A DNA stretch of 59,358 nt from Stappia sp. TSB10P1A (lineage in GTDB: Bacteria; Pseudomonadota; Alphaproteobacteria; Rhizobiales; Stappiaceae): NCBI RefSeq assembly GCF_900185725.1, contig NZ_FYAU01000002.1, forward strand, positions 1 to 59,358, written 5' to 3'. Shown in pieces: positions 44,841 through 53,548 of this stretch; position 1 is the first letter of the stretch; the number at the start of each line of letters is the position of its first letter. Under the pieces are notes generated by a model. That model did no database searches and was not told the DNA's origin. It saw only the letters and a program-made list of their open reading frames with translations. Position numbers and translations under genes: made by a program.

Positions 44841-45821
44841 ATGAAGTGGAAACAGGTCATCGCCGTGACGGCTCTGATCGCGGCCGTCGCGGGCGGGTTC
44901 TATCTGTGGCGCACGATGAACACCGAGACGCTGCCCCACGGCATCGCCGCTTCGAACGGCAGGATCGAAGCCGAGCGCGTCGACGTTGCCACCAAGATGG
45001 CCGGGCGCGTGACGGAGGTCCTGGTCAGCGAGGGCGAGATGGTCGAGGCAGGGCAACTCGTCGCGCGCATGGATGTGTCGGAACTCAACGCCCGGCTCGC
45101 CCAGGCCCGCGCCACGGTCGCCCAGGCCGAGCAGGGTCTGCGCCAGTCCGAAGCGCAGGTCGCCTTGTACGAGGCCAAGCGCGACCTCGCCGAAAAGGAG
45201 CATCAGCGCACCGTCGCGCTGGTTGAGCGGCAGGTGAGCTCGCAGGAGCTGGCCGACCAGCGGCGCACCGCGTTCGACACCGCCGTGGCGGGGGTGGAAG
45301 CGGCCAAGGCCGGCGTCGGACTTGCCAAGGCCACCATCGAGTCGGCCAAGGCAGCAGTCGCCCAGCTCGAAGCCATTCTCGACGACACCCAGTTGCGCGC
45401 GCCCCGCGGCGGCCGGGTCCAGTACCTTTTGGCCCGCGAAGGCGAGGTGCTCGGCGCCGGCGGCAAGGTGCTCACCCTCACCGATCTGACCGACATCTAC
45501 ATGACCATTTTCCTGCCGGCACGCGATGCCGGTCTGCTGCAGGTCGGCAGCGAAGCGCGCCTGATCCTCGACCCCATTCCCGACTACGTCATCCCGGCGA
45601 ATGTCACCTTCGTCGCCAGCAATGCCCAGTTCACACCGAAGTCGGTGGAAACGTCGGATGAGCGCGAGAACCTGATGTTCCGGGTGAAGCTGTCCATCCC
45701 GAAGGATCTTCTGACCCGGTACCAGGACCGCGCCAAGGCCGGTGTCGCAGGCGTCGGTTATGTGCGGACCGACCCTGCCATCGCCTGGCCGGGCTTCCTG
45801 GAGGTCAAGCTGCCGCAATGA
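44841..45821 (+). CDS. HlyD-family membrane fusion protein (YhiI/YbhG-like)
   Basis: A 326-residue periplasmic adaptor: N-terminal membrane anchor (about 5-23), lipoyl half-motif (GRIEAERVDVATKMAGRV, about 40-57), a coiled-coil hairpin (about 75-180), the second lipoyl half (L-R-A-P-R-G-G-R-V), and a beta-barrel domain. It would link the inner-membrane ABC transporter to an outer-membrane channel such as TolC. Its stop overlaps the next gene by four bases, so it is a subunit of the following ABC exporter. Confidence 0.88.
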   Translation: MKWKQVIAVTALIAAVAGGFYLWRTMNTETLPHGIAASNGRIEAERVDVATKMAGRVTEVLVSEGEMVEAGQLVARMDVSELNARLAQARATVAQAEQGLRQSEAQVALYEAKRDLAEKEHQRTVALVERQVSSQELADQRRTAFDTAVAGVEAAKAGVGLAKATIESAKAAVAQLEAILDDTQLRAPRGGRVQYLLAREGEVLGAGGKVLTLTDLTDIYMTIFLPARDAGLLQVGSEARLILDPIPDYVIPANVTFVASNAQFTPKSVETSDERENLMFRVKLSIPKDLLTRYQDRAKAGVAGVGYVRTDPAIAWPGFLEVKLPQ

Positions 45822-48574
45822 CGGGAGAACCGGCCGCCAGGCTGCAGGGCGTCACGCATCGCTATGGCGAGGTCGCAGCCCTCTGCGATGTCACGCTCGA
45901 CATTCCGGCCGGCTGCATGGCCGGCCTGATCGGCCCGGACGGGGTTGGCAAGTCGACCCTGCTGGCGATCGTCTCCGGCGTGCGCCGCATCCAGTCGGGT
46001 TCGGTAACGGTGTTCGGCGGCGATATGGCCAGCGCGGCCCATCGCCGGGCCTGCAGCCGGCGCGTCGCCTATATGCCGCAGGGGCTCGGCCGCAACCTCT
46101 ACCCAACCCTGTCGGTCCGCGAGAATCTCGATTTCTTCGGACGTCTGTTCGCACAGTCGGAGGCGGAGCGCGCGGAGCGGATCCACGCGCTGCTGGAAGC
46201 CACCGGCCTTGCGCCGTTTCCCGATCGCCCGGCCGGCAAGCTTTCCGGCGGCATGAAGCAGAAATTGTCGCTCTGCTCCGCCCTCATCCACGATCCGGAC
46301 CTTCTGATCCTTGATGAACCCACCACCGGCATCGATCCGCTCTCGCGCGAGCAGTTCTGGGAGCTGATCGCCAGCATCCGGCGCGACCGCCCGCACATGA
46401 GCGTCATCGTCGCCACCGCCTATATGGAGGAGGCCGAACGCTTCGACTGGCTGGCCGCCATGATGGATGGGCGGATCATCGCTGAGGGCACGCCCGAGGC
46501 GCTGCGGCAGGCTGCCGGCGTCTCGACGCTGGAAGCTGCGTTCGTTGCCATGCTGCCGGAAGCCGAGCGGCGCGGACACCGTGCCGTCGAGGTGCCGCCG
46601 CGCGTGCCGATGGAGGGACCGCCGGCGATCGAGGCGCACGGCCTGACCTGCCGCTTCGGCGACTTCACCGCCGTCGACCATGTGAGTTTCGAAATCGAGC
46701 GCGGCGAAATCTTCGGTTTTCTGGGATCGAATGGCTGCGGCAAGTCGACCACGATGAAGATGCTGACCGGGCTTTTGCCGGCAAGCGAGGGCGATGCGCT
46801 GCTGTTCGGCGAGACGCTGAACGCCAACGACATGGCCACCCGGCGCCGCGTCGGCTACATGTCGCAGTCCTTCTCGCTCTATTCCGAGCTGACGGTGCGC
46901 CAGAACCTGGAGCTGCACGCAGCCCTCTACCGTCTCGCCCCCGAAACGCGCGCGGCCCGCATCGAGGAAATGCTGAGCACCTTCGACCTGCGGGGCGAGG
47001 CGGACATGCGGCCAAACGGGCTGCCGCTCGGCATCAGGCAGCGGCTGCAGCTTGCCGTGGCGCTGATCCACAAGCCGGAAGTGCTTATTCTCGATGAGCC
47101 GACCTCCGGCGTCGATCCGGTCGCACGGGACATTTTCTGGCAGTACCTGATCGACCTGTCGCGCAATCAGGGCGTGACGATCTTCATCTCGACCCATTTC
47201 ATGAACGAGGCGGAGCGGTGCGACCGCATCTCGCTGATGCATGCGGGCAGGGTGCTGGCCGTCGGCGCGCCCGACGAACTGACCCGCAGCAAGGGCGCGG
47301 CCAGCCTGAACGACGCCTTCATCGAGATTCTGCGCGAGGCGTCCGGGCAGGACGTCTCACCCGAACCGGTCAGGGCAGCTCCGGTTTCGGAACCCGAAGT
47401 TCCAGCCCCGCGGCCGGCTCCGGCGTCCATCGCGGATACAGGCGGATTTTTCAGCCCGTCGCGCCTTTGGGCGTTTGCCCGCCGCGAGACGATGGAACTG
47501 CTGCGCGATCCCATGCGGCTGGTCTTTGCCTTTCTCGGACCGGTCATCCTCATGCTGACCTTCGGTTACGGCATTTCGCTGGACGTCCAGAACCTGCCCT
47601 ATGCCGTGCTGGACCGCGACCGGTCCATGGAGAGCAGGACGCTGCTGGAGAGCTTCTCCGGCTCTCGCTATTTCGAGGAGCACGCGCCGGCGACCGGCAG
47701 GCGGGATCTGCAACAGCGCATGGTCGACGGCGAAATCAGCATCGGCATCGAGATTCCGCCCGGGTTTGGGCGCCAGCTCCTGCGCGGCGATACCCCGGAG
47801 ATCGATGTGCTGATCGACGGTGCGATGCCGTTCCGTGCAGAGACGGCGCGCGGCTATCTGCAGGGCCTGGCCCTTGGCTATTACACTGACCAGATCGAGC
47901 GGCAGTATGGCGAGGTGATCTCGCCCTATGCCACCGAGGTGGTCACCCGTTTCCGCTACAATCAGTCCTTCAAGAGCGTGTTCGCCATCGTGCCCTCGGT
48001 GATGATGCTGATGCTCGTCCTCATCCCCGCCATCATGACGGCAATGGGCGTGGTGCGCGAAAAGGAAACCGGTTCGATCGCCAATTTCCGCTCGACGCCG
48101 GTCACGCGCAGCGAGTTCCTGCTCGGCAAGCAGCTTCCCTATGTCGTCATCGCCCTGATCAGCTTCGCCAGCCTCGTCGCCATCGGCTATGTGGTGTTCG
48201 GTGTTCCCCTGAAGGGCTCTGCTCCGGCGCTCATTGTCGGAACCCTGTTCTACATCCTGGCAACAACGGCCTTCGGCCTTTTGGTGTCGACCTTCACCAG
48301 GACGCAGGTGGCCGCCACCTTCGCCGCCGCGATCATCGCCATCATTCCCGCCGTCAACTTTTCCGGCCTGATCGTGCCGGTCTCCTCGCTGTCGGGGAGC
48401 GGCCGCCTGCTTGGCCTGGCCTTCCCGTCCTCCTGGTATCAGCAGGTCAGCGTGGGCACCTTCACCAAGGGGCTGGGGTTCGCCGAGCTTTGGCACAATC
48501 ACCTGGCGCTGGCCGGTTTCGCGCTGTTCTTCACCGTCCTGTCGATCGCCATTCTGGACAAGCAGGAGACATAG
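45818..48574 (+). CDS. rbbA: RbbA-like fusion: two ABC ATPase domains plus ABC-2 permease
   Basis: A 918-residue protein, close to E. coli RbbA (about 911). ABC domain 1 (about 5-240) has Walker A GPDGVGKST (39-47) and signature LSGGMKQ (from 142). ABC domain 2 (about 265-490) has Walker A with K309 and DEPTSG, but its signature is degenerate (LPLGIRQ at 402-408). An Ala/Pro linker precedes an ABC-2 permease (about 560-918) with six helices and a large periplasmic loop. RbbA has been described as ribosome-associated, but gene order (HlyD, RbbA, YhhJ) points to an exporter. Substrate unknown. Confidence 0.88.
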   Translation: MTGEPAARLQGVTHRYGEVAALCDVTLDIPAGCMAGLIGPDGVGKSTLLAIVSGVRRIQSGSVTVFGGDMASAAHRRACSRRVAYMPQGLGRNLYPTLSVRENLDFFGRLFAQSEAERAERIHALLEATGLAPFPDRPAGKLSGGMKQKLSLCSALIHDPDLLILDEPTTGIDPLSREQFWELIASIRRDRPHMSVIVATAYMEEAERFDWLAAMMDGRIIAEGTPEALRQAAGVSTLEAAFVAMLPEAERRGHRAVEVPPRVPMEGPPAIEAHGLTCRFGDFTAVDHVSFEIERGEIFGFLGSNGCGKSTTMKMLTGLLPASEGDALLFGETLNANDMATRRRVGYMSQSFSLYSELTVRQNLELHAALYRLAPETRAARIEEMLSTFDLRGEADMRPNGLPLGIRQRLQLAVALIHKPEVLILDEPTSGVDPVARDIFWQYLIDLSRNQGVTIFISTHFMNEAERCDRISLMHAGRVLAVGAPDELTRSKGAASLNDAFIEILREASGQDVSPEPVRAAPVSEPEVPAPRPAPASIADTGGFFSPSRLWAFARRETMELLRDPMRLVFAFLGPVILMLTFGYGISLDVQNLPYAVLDRDRSMESRTLLESFSGSRYFEEHAPATGRRDLQQRMVDGEISIGIEIPPGFGRQLLRGDTPEIDVLIDGAMPFRAETARGYLQGLALGYYTDQIERQYGEVISPYATEVVTRFRYNQSFKSVFAIVPSVMMLMLVLIPAIMTAMGVVREKETGSIANFRSTPVTRSEFLLGKQLPYVVIALISFASLVAIGYVVFGVPLKGSAPALIVGTLFYILATTAFGLLVSTFTRTQVAATFAAAIIAIIPAVNFSGLIVPVSSLSGSGRLLGLAFPSSWYQQVSVGTFTKGLGFAELWHNHLALAGFALFFTVLSIAILDKQET

Positions 48575-48575
48575 A

Positions 48576-49703
48576 ATGCTTCTGTGGCTCGCCAATGTCT
48601 ATCGCCTGGGGGTCAAGGAACTCAGAAGCCTCGTCTTCGATCCCGTCCTGCTGCTGCTGATCGTCTATGTCTTCACGCTGGCGATCTATGCCGTTGCGAC
48701 AGGCGCCAAGCTCGAGGTGCTGAACGCGTCCGTCGCCTATGTCGACGAGGACCGTTCCGCCCTGTCCGGACGCATCATCAGCGCCATTCTGCCGCCGGAA
48801 TTCGATACCCCCGTCGAGATCTCCGCCGACCGGATCGACGCGAGCATGAACAGCGGCGCCTTTGTTTTCGTGCTGCGCTTTCCGCCGAATTTCGAAGCCG
48901 ATCTGCTGGCCGGTCGCAAGTCCGAGATCCAGCTCAATGTCGACGCGACCGCCATGGCCCAGGCGGGCAACGGTACGGTGTTCCTGCAGTCGATCATCCA
49001 GGCCGAGACCGCGAAGTTCCTGAGCGGCAACGAAAACGCCGCGGCGCTGCCGATCAACCTCGTCGTCCGTGCCATGTTCAACCCGAACCTCGACTCGAGC
49101 TGGTTCAACGCGGTGATGCAGGTGATCAACAACGTCACCCTCCTGTCGGTGCTTCTGACCGGGGCCGCGCTGATCCGCGAACGCGAGCACGGCACCATCG
49201 AGCATCTTCTGGTGATGCCGGTGAAGCCCTCCGAGATCATGGTGGCGAAGATCTGGGCGAACGGACTGGTCATCGTACTGGCCGCCGTTCTGTCGCTGGT
49301 CTTCGTGGTGCAGGGTCTGCTCGGCGTGCCGATCCACGGGTCGATTGCCCTGTTCGTCTTCGGGGCCCTGATCTACATGATCTCGGTAACGGGGCTCGGC
49401 ATCCTGATCGCCACCTTCACGACCTCGATGCCGCAGTTCGGCCTTCTCGCACTGCCGGTTCTGGTCATCATGAACCTGCTTTCCGGCAGCACCACGCCGA
49501 TGGAAAGCATGCCCGCATGGCTTCAGGCGATCATGCAGGCATCGCCCTCGACCCATTTCGTTGCCTTTGCCCAGGCCATTCTCTACCGCGGCGCAGGGCT
49601 GACGACCGTGTGGCCGTCACTCGTCGCGATGTCGGTTCTGAGCGCGGTTTTCTTCGTCATTGCCCTGTCGCGCTTCCGCACGACCATGGCCGGTGCGCGC
49701 TGA
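48576..49703 (+). CDS. yhhJ: ABC-2 type permease (YhhJ-like)
   Basis: A 375-residue ABC-2 permease: one N-terminal helix (about 22-42), a periplasmic domain (about 45-175), then five helices, with the charged E-R-E-H-G-T-I-E-H-L coupling helix near residue 210. AGGAG precedes the ATG, one base after the upstream stop. It forms the second membrane half for the RbbA-like protein. The operon ends here, 22 bases before the degenerate tRNA-end repeat. Confidence 0.88.
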   Translation: MLLWLANVYRLGVKELRSLVFDPVLLLLIVYVFTLAIYAVATGAKLEVLNASVAYVDEDRSALSGRIISAILPPEFDTPVEISADRIDASMNSGAFVFVLRFPPNFEADLLAGRKSEIQLNVDATAMAQAGNGTVFLQSIIQAETAKFLSGNENAAALPINLVVRAMFNPNLDSSWFNAVMQVINNVTLLSVLLTGAALIREREHGTIEHLLVMPVKPSEIMVAKIWANGLVIVLAAVLSLVFVVQGLLGVPIHGSIALFVFGALIYMISVTGLGILIATFTTSMPQFGLLALPVLVIMNLLSGSTTPMESMPAWLQAIMQASPSTHFVAFAQAILYRGAGLTTVWPSLVAMSVLSAVFFVIALSRFRTTMAGAR

Positions 49704-49725
49704 CCGCAACGCCAGAGTGGGCAGG

Positions 49726-49752
49726 GAGTTCAAGTCTCTCCAACGGCACCAT
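49726..49752. repeat. degenerate copy of the tRNA-Thr 3' end (candidate attR)
   Basis: The 27 bases match tRNA-Thr positions 44266-44292 at 23 sites, including GAGTTCAA, TCTCTCC and the final CACCAT with CCA. No intact tRNA surrounds it. Such a copy at the far end of a cargo operon is what site-specific integration into a tRNA gene leaves behind; no integrase remains in between. Confidence 0.55.
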
Positions 49753-50674
49753 TCTCCTGCATTTTCCGATGGTTCAGCGCCTCTTCGCCCGGCACTCGGC
49801 TTTCGTGCCGGGCGAGGTGCCGCTCTGCCGCATCTCGCAGGATCGCACAAAGGTCAGCTGCGGCTGATGTGGGGGCCTCCGCGCTGAGCAGTCTCACCTC
49901 TATCGGCGGCAGAGGGGGCAATCCGTGCGCGTGAGGGTCGATCTCCCGCAGGTCGTCAGGGATGCGGTGCCGTGTCCGCGCCGTGAGCCCATGGCCGGTG
50001 CGCAGCGCCGCCCACAGCCCTGGGAGGCTCGGCGTGGTCAACGCCAGCCGCCAGGCTCGCCCCGCCTCGTCGAGGCCGCGCAGCGCCGACCGGCGAAACA
50101 GGCAGGGATGGTCGAACAGCGCCAGCGGCAACGGATCTTCGATCGCTTGCGCCGCACCCGTGCCGATCCACACCAGCGGCAGGGTGGCGATGCGCTCGCC
50201 GTGCCCGTCCGAGCCGGCCGGAAAGAAGGCGAGGGCGGCATCCAGCCGCCCGGCGCGCACCTCCTGCGCCAGCACGTGGTTGCGGCCCGCGCGCACCTCC
50301 GCATGGGTGCCGGGATGCCGTTTGGCGAAGGCCCGCAGCGCGTCCGGCATCACGTCCTCGAAGAAGTCCTGCGGCAGTCCGAGCCGGACCGCGGCCGGCT
50401 GCGCCGCGGCGCCCAGCCGGTCGAGCGCCGCGTCGTTCAGCGCCAGGATGCGCCTTGCATGGCCGAGCAGCGTCTCGCCGGCCTCGGTCGGCACCAGGCC
50501 GCGGCCGCTGCGCCGGAACAGGACCTGGCCGGTCTGCTGCTCCAGCTTTTTCAGATGCATGCTGATCGCCGATTGCGAACGGCCGAGCTGGGAGGCGGCC
50601 CGGGCGAAGCTGCCGAGTTCGATGCCGGCGACCATGCTGCGCAGCGCGTCCATGTCGAGATTGGCTCTGATCAT
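49730..50674 (-). CDS. LysR-family transcription regulator
   Basis: A 314-residue LysR regulator. The winged helix-turn-helix (about 8-65) has FARAASQLGRSQSAISMHLKKLE, followed by an effector domain (about 92-300). The ATG at 50674 is preceded by AGGA; an internal ATG at 50653 is possible. The last residues (E-N-G-A-V-G-E-T) are encoded within the tRNA-end repeat, so its C-terminus may have been reshaped by integration. It is divergent from a 3-hydroxyisobutyrate-dehydrogenase-like gene, its probable target. Confidence 0.88.
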   Translation of the reverse strand: MIRANLDMDALRSMVAGIELGSFARAASQLGRSQSAISMHLKKLEQQTGQVLFRRSGRGLVPTEAGETLLGHARRILALNDAALDRLGAAAQPAAVRLGLPQDFFEDVMPDALRAFAKRHPGTHAEVRAGRNHVLAQEVRAGRLDAALAFFPAGSDGHGERIATLPLVWIGTGAAQAIEDPLPLALFDHPCLFRRSALRGLDEAGRAWRLALTTPSLPGLWAALRTGHGLTARTRHRIPDDLREIDPHAHGLPPLPPIEVRLLSAEAPTSAAADLCAILRDAAERHLARHESRVPGEEALNHRKMQENGAVGET

Positions 50675-50692
50675 CCCGAAATCCTGAAGTCG

Positions 50693-50713
50693 ATATCCTG
50701 AATTATCCGATAT
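50693..50713. promoter_or_regulatory. LysR-type operator ATATC-N11-GATAT
   Basis: A perfect 5-bp dyad with an 11-base centre, the usual size of a LysR T-N11-A recognition box, in the 94-base gap between the divergent LysR and dehydrogenase genes. Confidence 0.6.
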
Positions 50714-50768
50714 TCGAAAGATCATGGCCGCGCTAGCCTTCGCGCAGGTCCGACAAAGGAGGGTGGGA

Positions 50769-51656
50769 ATGCGTATCGGGTTCATCGGTCTTGGCGTGAT
50801 GGGGCAGCCGATGGCGCTCAATCTGGCGCGGGCGGGCGCCGATCTGCTGGTGTGGAACCGCACGGCCGAGCGCTGCGAACCCTTGCGCGAGGCCGGCGCG
50901 AGCGTTGCGGCGAGCGCGGCCGAGGTGTTTCGGAACGCGCAGGTGGTCATCCTGATGATGGCGAACGGGGCGGCCAGCGATGCGGTGCTCGGCCGCGGCA
51001 CGGAGCGCTTCGCCGCCAATGTCGGCGGGCGGCTGATCGTGTCGATGGGCACCAGCGCGCCGGAGTGGTCGCGCGGGCTGGACGCCGACATCCGCGCGAC
51101 CGGAGGGCGCTATGTCGAGGCGCCGGTCTCCGGCTCCCGCGTGCCGGCGGAGGAAGGGCAGCTCGTCGGCATGCTGGCGGGCGCTGCCGACGATGTCGCG
51201 ATGCTGCGCGAGCTGCTGCGGCCGGTCTGCCGCGAGACGGTTGCCTGCGGCGCGGTGCCGGGCGCCCTCACCATGAAACTGTCGGTCAATCTGTTCCTGG
51301 TCACCATGGTCGCGGGCCTTGCCGAGGCCTTCCATTTCGCCGAGCGACAGGGCGCGGATCTGCAGTGTTTTCAAGCGGTTCTGGACGCCGGGCCGATGGC
51401 CAGCGCCGTCTCCCGGATCAAGCTCGCCAAGCTGTGCGCCAGCGACTTCTCGGTGCAGGCGGCGATCTCCGACGTGAAGATGAACAGCCGGCTGATCGCC
51501 GAGGCGGCGCGCGGCGCCGGGATCGCCGCGCCGCTGCTCGATGTCGCGGACGCGCTGTTCGGCGAGGCGGAGGGGCTGGGCCTCGGGACGCAGGACATGG
51601 CCGCCGTGGTCAAGGCGATCGCGGCCCGCAGCGACGGCGGGCCGCACGGCGCCTGA
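50769..51656 (+). CDS. 3-hydroxyisobutyrate dehydrogenase-like NAD(P) oxidoreductase
   Basis: A 295-residue beta-hydroxyacid dehydrogenase: Rossmann motif [16 protein letters not shown] at 4-19, substrate motif APVSGSR near 120, and the catalytic-Lys region M-K-L-S-V-N near 172. It oxidises a 3-hydroxy acid (3-hydroxyisobutyrate, tartronate semialdehyde or similar) with NAD(P). AAAGGAGGG precedes the ATG at 50769. Its stop directly abuts the stop of the convergent enoyl-CoA hydratase gene. Confidence 0.85.
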   Translation: MRIGFIGLGVMGQPMALNLARAGADLLVWNRTAERCEPLREAGASVAASAAEVFRNAQVVILMMANGAASDAVLGRGTERFAANVGGRLIVSMGTSAPEWSRGLDADIRATGGRYVEAPVSGSRVPAEEGQLVGMLAGAADDVAMLRELLRPVCRETVACGAVPGALTMKLSVNLFLVTMVAGLAEAFHFAERQGADLQCFQAVLDAGPMASAVSRIKLAKLCASDFSVQAAISDVKMNSRLIAEAARGAGIAAPLLDVADALFGEAEGLGLGTQDMAAVVKAIAARSDGGPHGA

Positions 51657-52448
51657 TCAGGTGCCGGAATAGGCCGGCACCCGCCGCTCGATCCAGGCAT
51701 CGAGCCCTTCGTGGATGTCGTTCGTCGCGACCATCCGGGCGAACTGCTCGCCCTCCGCGACCAGGCCTTCGGCGATGGTCATGTTGAGGCCGCGGGTGAC
51801 GGCTGCGATGATGCCGGCGGCCGCCAGCGGCGAGTGGCGCAGGATCCGGCGGGCAAGGGCGCGGGCGCGGTCCATCACCTCGCCGGGCGGCACGACGGCG
51901 TTGATGAGGCCCAGTTCCAGCGCCCGCTCGGGGGTGAAGGGATCGCCGGTCAGGAGCAGCTCCAAAGCGCGTTTTCGCCCGGAAAGCCTAGGCAAACGCT
52001 GGGTTCCGCCGAAGGTCGGCGGGATGCCGATGGCGATTTCCGGCTTGGCGAAACGGGCCTCCGAACTGGCGACGGCGAGATGCGCGGCCTCGGTGATCTC
52101 GCAGCCGCCGCCATAGGCAAGGCCGTTGACGGCGACGATCACCGGCTTCGGAAAGGCCTCCAGCCGGGCGGTCATCGCCTGGCCGCGGCGGACGAAATCG
52201 CGCACCGCGCGGGCCGGGCCGAGCCGGACGCTCTCGCGGAACTGCGGAATGTCGCCGCCGGCGGAGAAGGCGCGCTCGCCGGCGCCGGTCAGGATCACCG
52301 CGCCAACGCGGGCGTCGAACTCGATCTCCTCCAGCCGTTCGAGCAGCCGGTCGGCCATCTCGTAATTGATCGCGTTGAGCTTGTCAGGCCGGTTCAGGGT
52401 CAAGGTGGCGATGCCGCCGTCGATCTCGCAAAGCACGGTGTCGGACAT
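51657..52448 (-). CDS. enoyl-CoA hydratase/isomerase family protein
   Basis: A 263-residue crotonase-fold protein with the oxyanion-hole motifs AFSAGGDIPQF near 69 and VNGLAYGGGCE near 107, and the acidic catalytic region F-A-K-P-E-I-A-I-G-I-P-P near 130-142. It probably hydrates or isomerises an enoyl-CoA in fatty or amino acid breakdown. GGAGACCCCC lies before the ATG at 52448. With the neighbouring hydroxyacid dehydrogenase it could serve valine-type degradation; this is inference. Confidence 0.88.
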   Translation of the reverse strand: MSDTVLCEIDGGIATLTLNRPDKLNAINYEMADRLLERLEEIEFDARVGAVILTGAGERAFSAGGDIPQFRESVRLGPARAVRDFVRRGQAMTARLEAFPKPVIVAVNGLAYGGGCEITEAAHLAVASSEARFAKPEIAIGIPPTFGGTQRLPRLSGRKRALELLLTGDPFTPERALELGLINAVVPPGEVMDRARALARRILRHSPLAAAGIIAAVTRGLNMTIAEGLVAEGEQFARMVATNDIHEGLDAWIERRVPAYSGT

Positions 52449-52537
52449 GGGGGTCTCCTCGTCGGTCCAGTCACGCCATGCTGGCCCGATGACCTGCCGG
52501 ACACAAACGAGGAAACCTCGCCTCAAGTGAACAGAAT

Positions 52538-53548
52538 TCATGTTCGGAAAACCGAGCTCTCGCCCTTCAGCCAGCGCAGGAAGGCAGCGATCTCGCGCCG
52601 CGGCTCGTGGCCGGAGGGCAGCAGGGCCCAATAGCCGGTGCGCACCGGCACGGGCGGGCAGCCGGCCAGCGGCGAGAGGACGGGGGAGGCAGGAGAAGAC
52701 GGGGCGGGGGTGGCAGGAGCAGGAGAGGAGGGCGTGGGAGAGGAAGCTGCGGAAGGCGGGGACGCGGGCGAAGAAGACGCCGGGGAAGCGAGCGCGCCGG
52801 CACAGAGCGGCAGGCGGGCAAGGGCGACGCCGAGCCCCTGCGCGGCGGCTTCCAGCGCCAGATCGACCGTATCGACATGCAGCCCCCGGCCGGGCGGCGG
52901 CAGCGTCTTGCCCGTCGCCGACGCTGCGGCCGCGACCCACGCCGCCCAGTCGTTCTCGACCGACGCCACATGAATGAGCGGCGCGCGCGCCCAGTCGATC
53001 CGCCCGTCGCGCCGGGGCAGGCGGGCGGCAAGGTCGGGATGCGCGACCGGCTGCAACGCCTCGCGGAACAGCAGTTCGGAGCGCGCCGACGGCCAGGGCG
53101 CCGGCCCCATGCGGATGGCGAGATCGACGCCGTCGAGCGGAAACACCGCCTGCCGGTGGCTGGTGTCGATATGCAGGTCGATCTCCGGATGGCGGCCGGC
53201 AAACCGGCCGAGCCGCGGCACCAGCCAGCGGCGGGCGAAGGTCGGGGCGACGCTGACGCGGATGCGGCGGGCGCCGAGCAGCGGCGACACCCGGTGCGCG
53301 CCGGTGGCGATCATCGACAGGCCCTCGCTGACATAAGGCAGCAGATCCTCGCCGGCGGCGGTCAGCGTCACCGCACGGCCCGAGCGGTCGAACAGCGGCG
53401 CGCCGAGCCAGGTCTCCAGCGTGTCGATGCCGTGGCTGACGGCCGACGGGGTGAGGCCAAGCTCCTCGGCCGCCAGCTTGAAACTGGCATGGCGGGCGGC
53501 GGCCTCGAACAGGCGGAGCGAGGCAAGCGGCGGCAGGCGCAGGCTCAT
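52538..53548 (-). CDS. GcvA-like LysR regulator with low-complexity insertion
   Basis: A 336-residue LysR protein of the GcvA group: helix-turn-helix (about 8-65, with FKLAAEELGLTPSAVSHGIDTLE) and an effector domain from about 95. Residues about 254-289 are almost only Ala, Ser and Pro, inserted between VALARLPLCAG and the normal last strand GYWALLPSG. GcvA proteins are usually near 300 residues, so this insert accounts for the extra length. The corresponding plus-strand DNA (52680-52790) is strongly purine-rich. It ends 89 bases upstream of the enoyl-CoA hydratase start on the same strand. Confidence 0.85.
   Translation of the reverse strand: MSLRLPPLASLRLFEAAARHASFKLAAEELGLTPSAVSHGIDTLETWLGAPLFDRSGRAVTLTAAGEDLLPYVSEGLSMIATGAHRVSPLLGARRIRVSVAPTFARRWLVPRLGRFAGRHPEIDLHIDTSHRQAVFPLDGVDLAIRMGPAPWPSARSELLFREALQPVAHPDLAARLPRRDGRIDWARAPLIHVASVENDWAAWVAAAASATGKTLPPPGRGLHVDTVDLALEAAAQGLGVALARLPLCAGALASPASSSPASPPSAASSPTPSSPAPATPAPSSPASPVLSPLAGCPPVPVRTGYWALLPSGHEPRREIAAFLRWLKGESSVFRT

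Noticed and set aside
49716-49752. A second tRNA gene
   Set aside because: Only the T-arm and 3' end are recognisable; no acceptor 5' strand, D-arm or anticodon arm can be drawn upstream.
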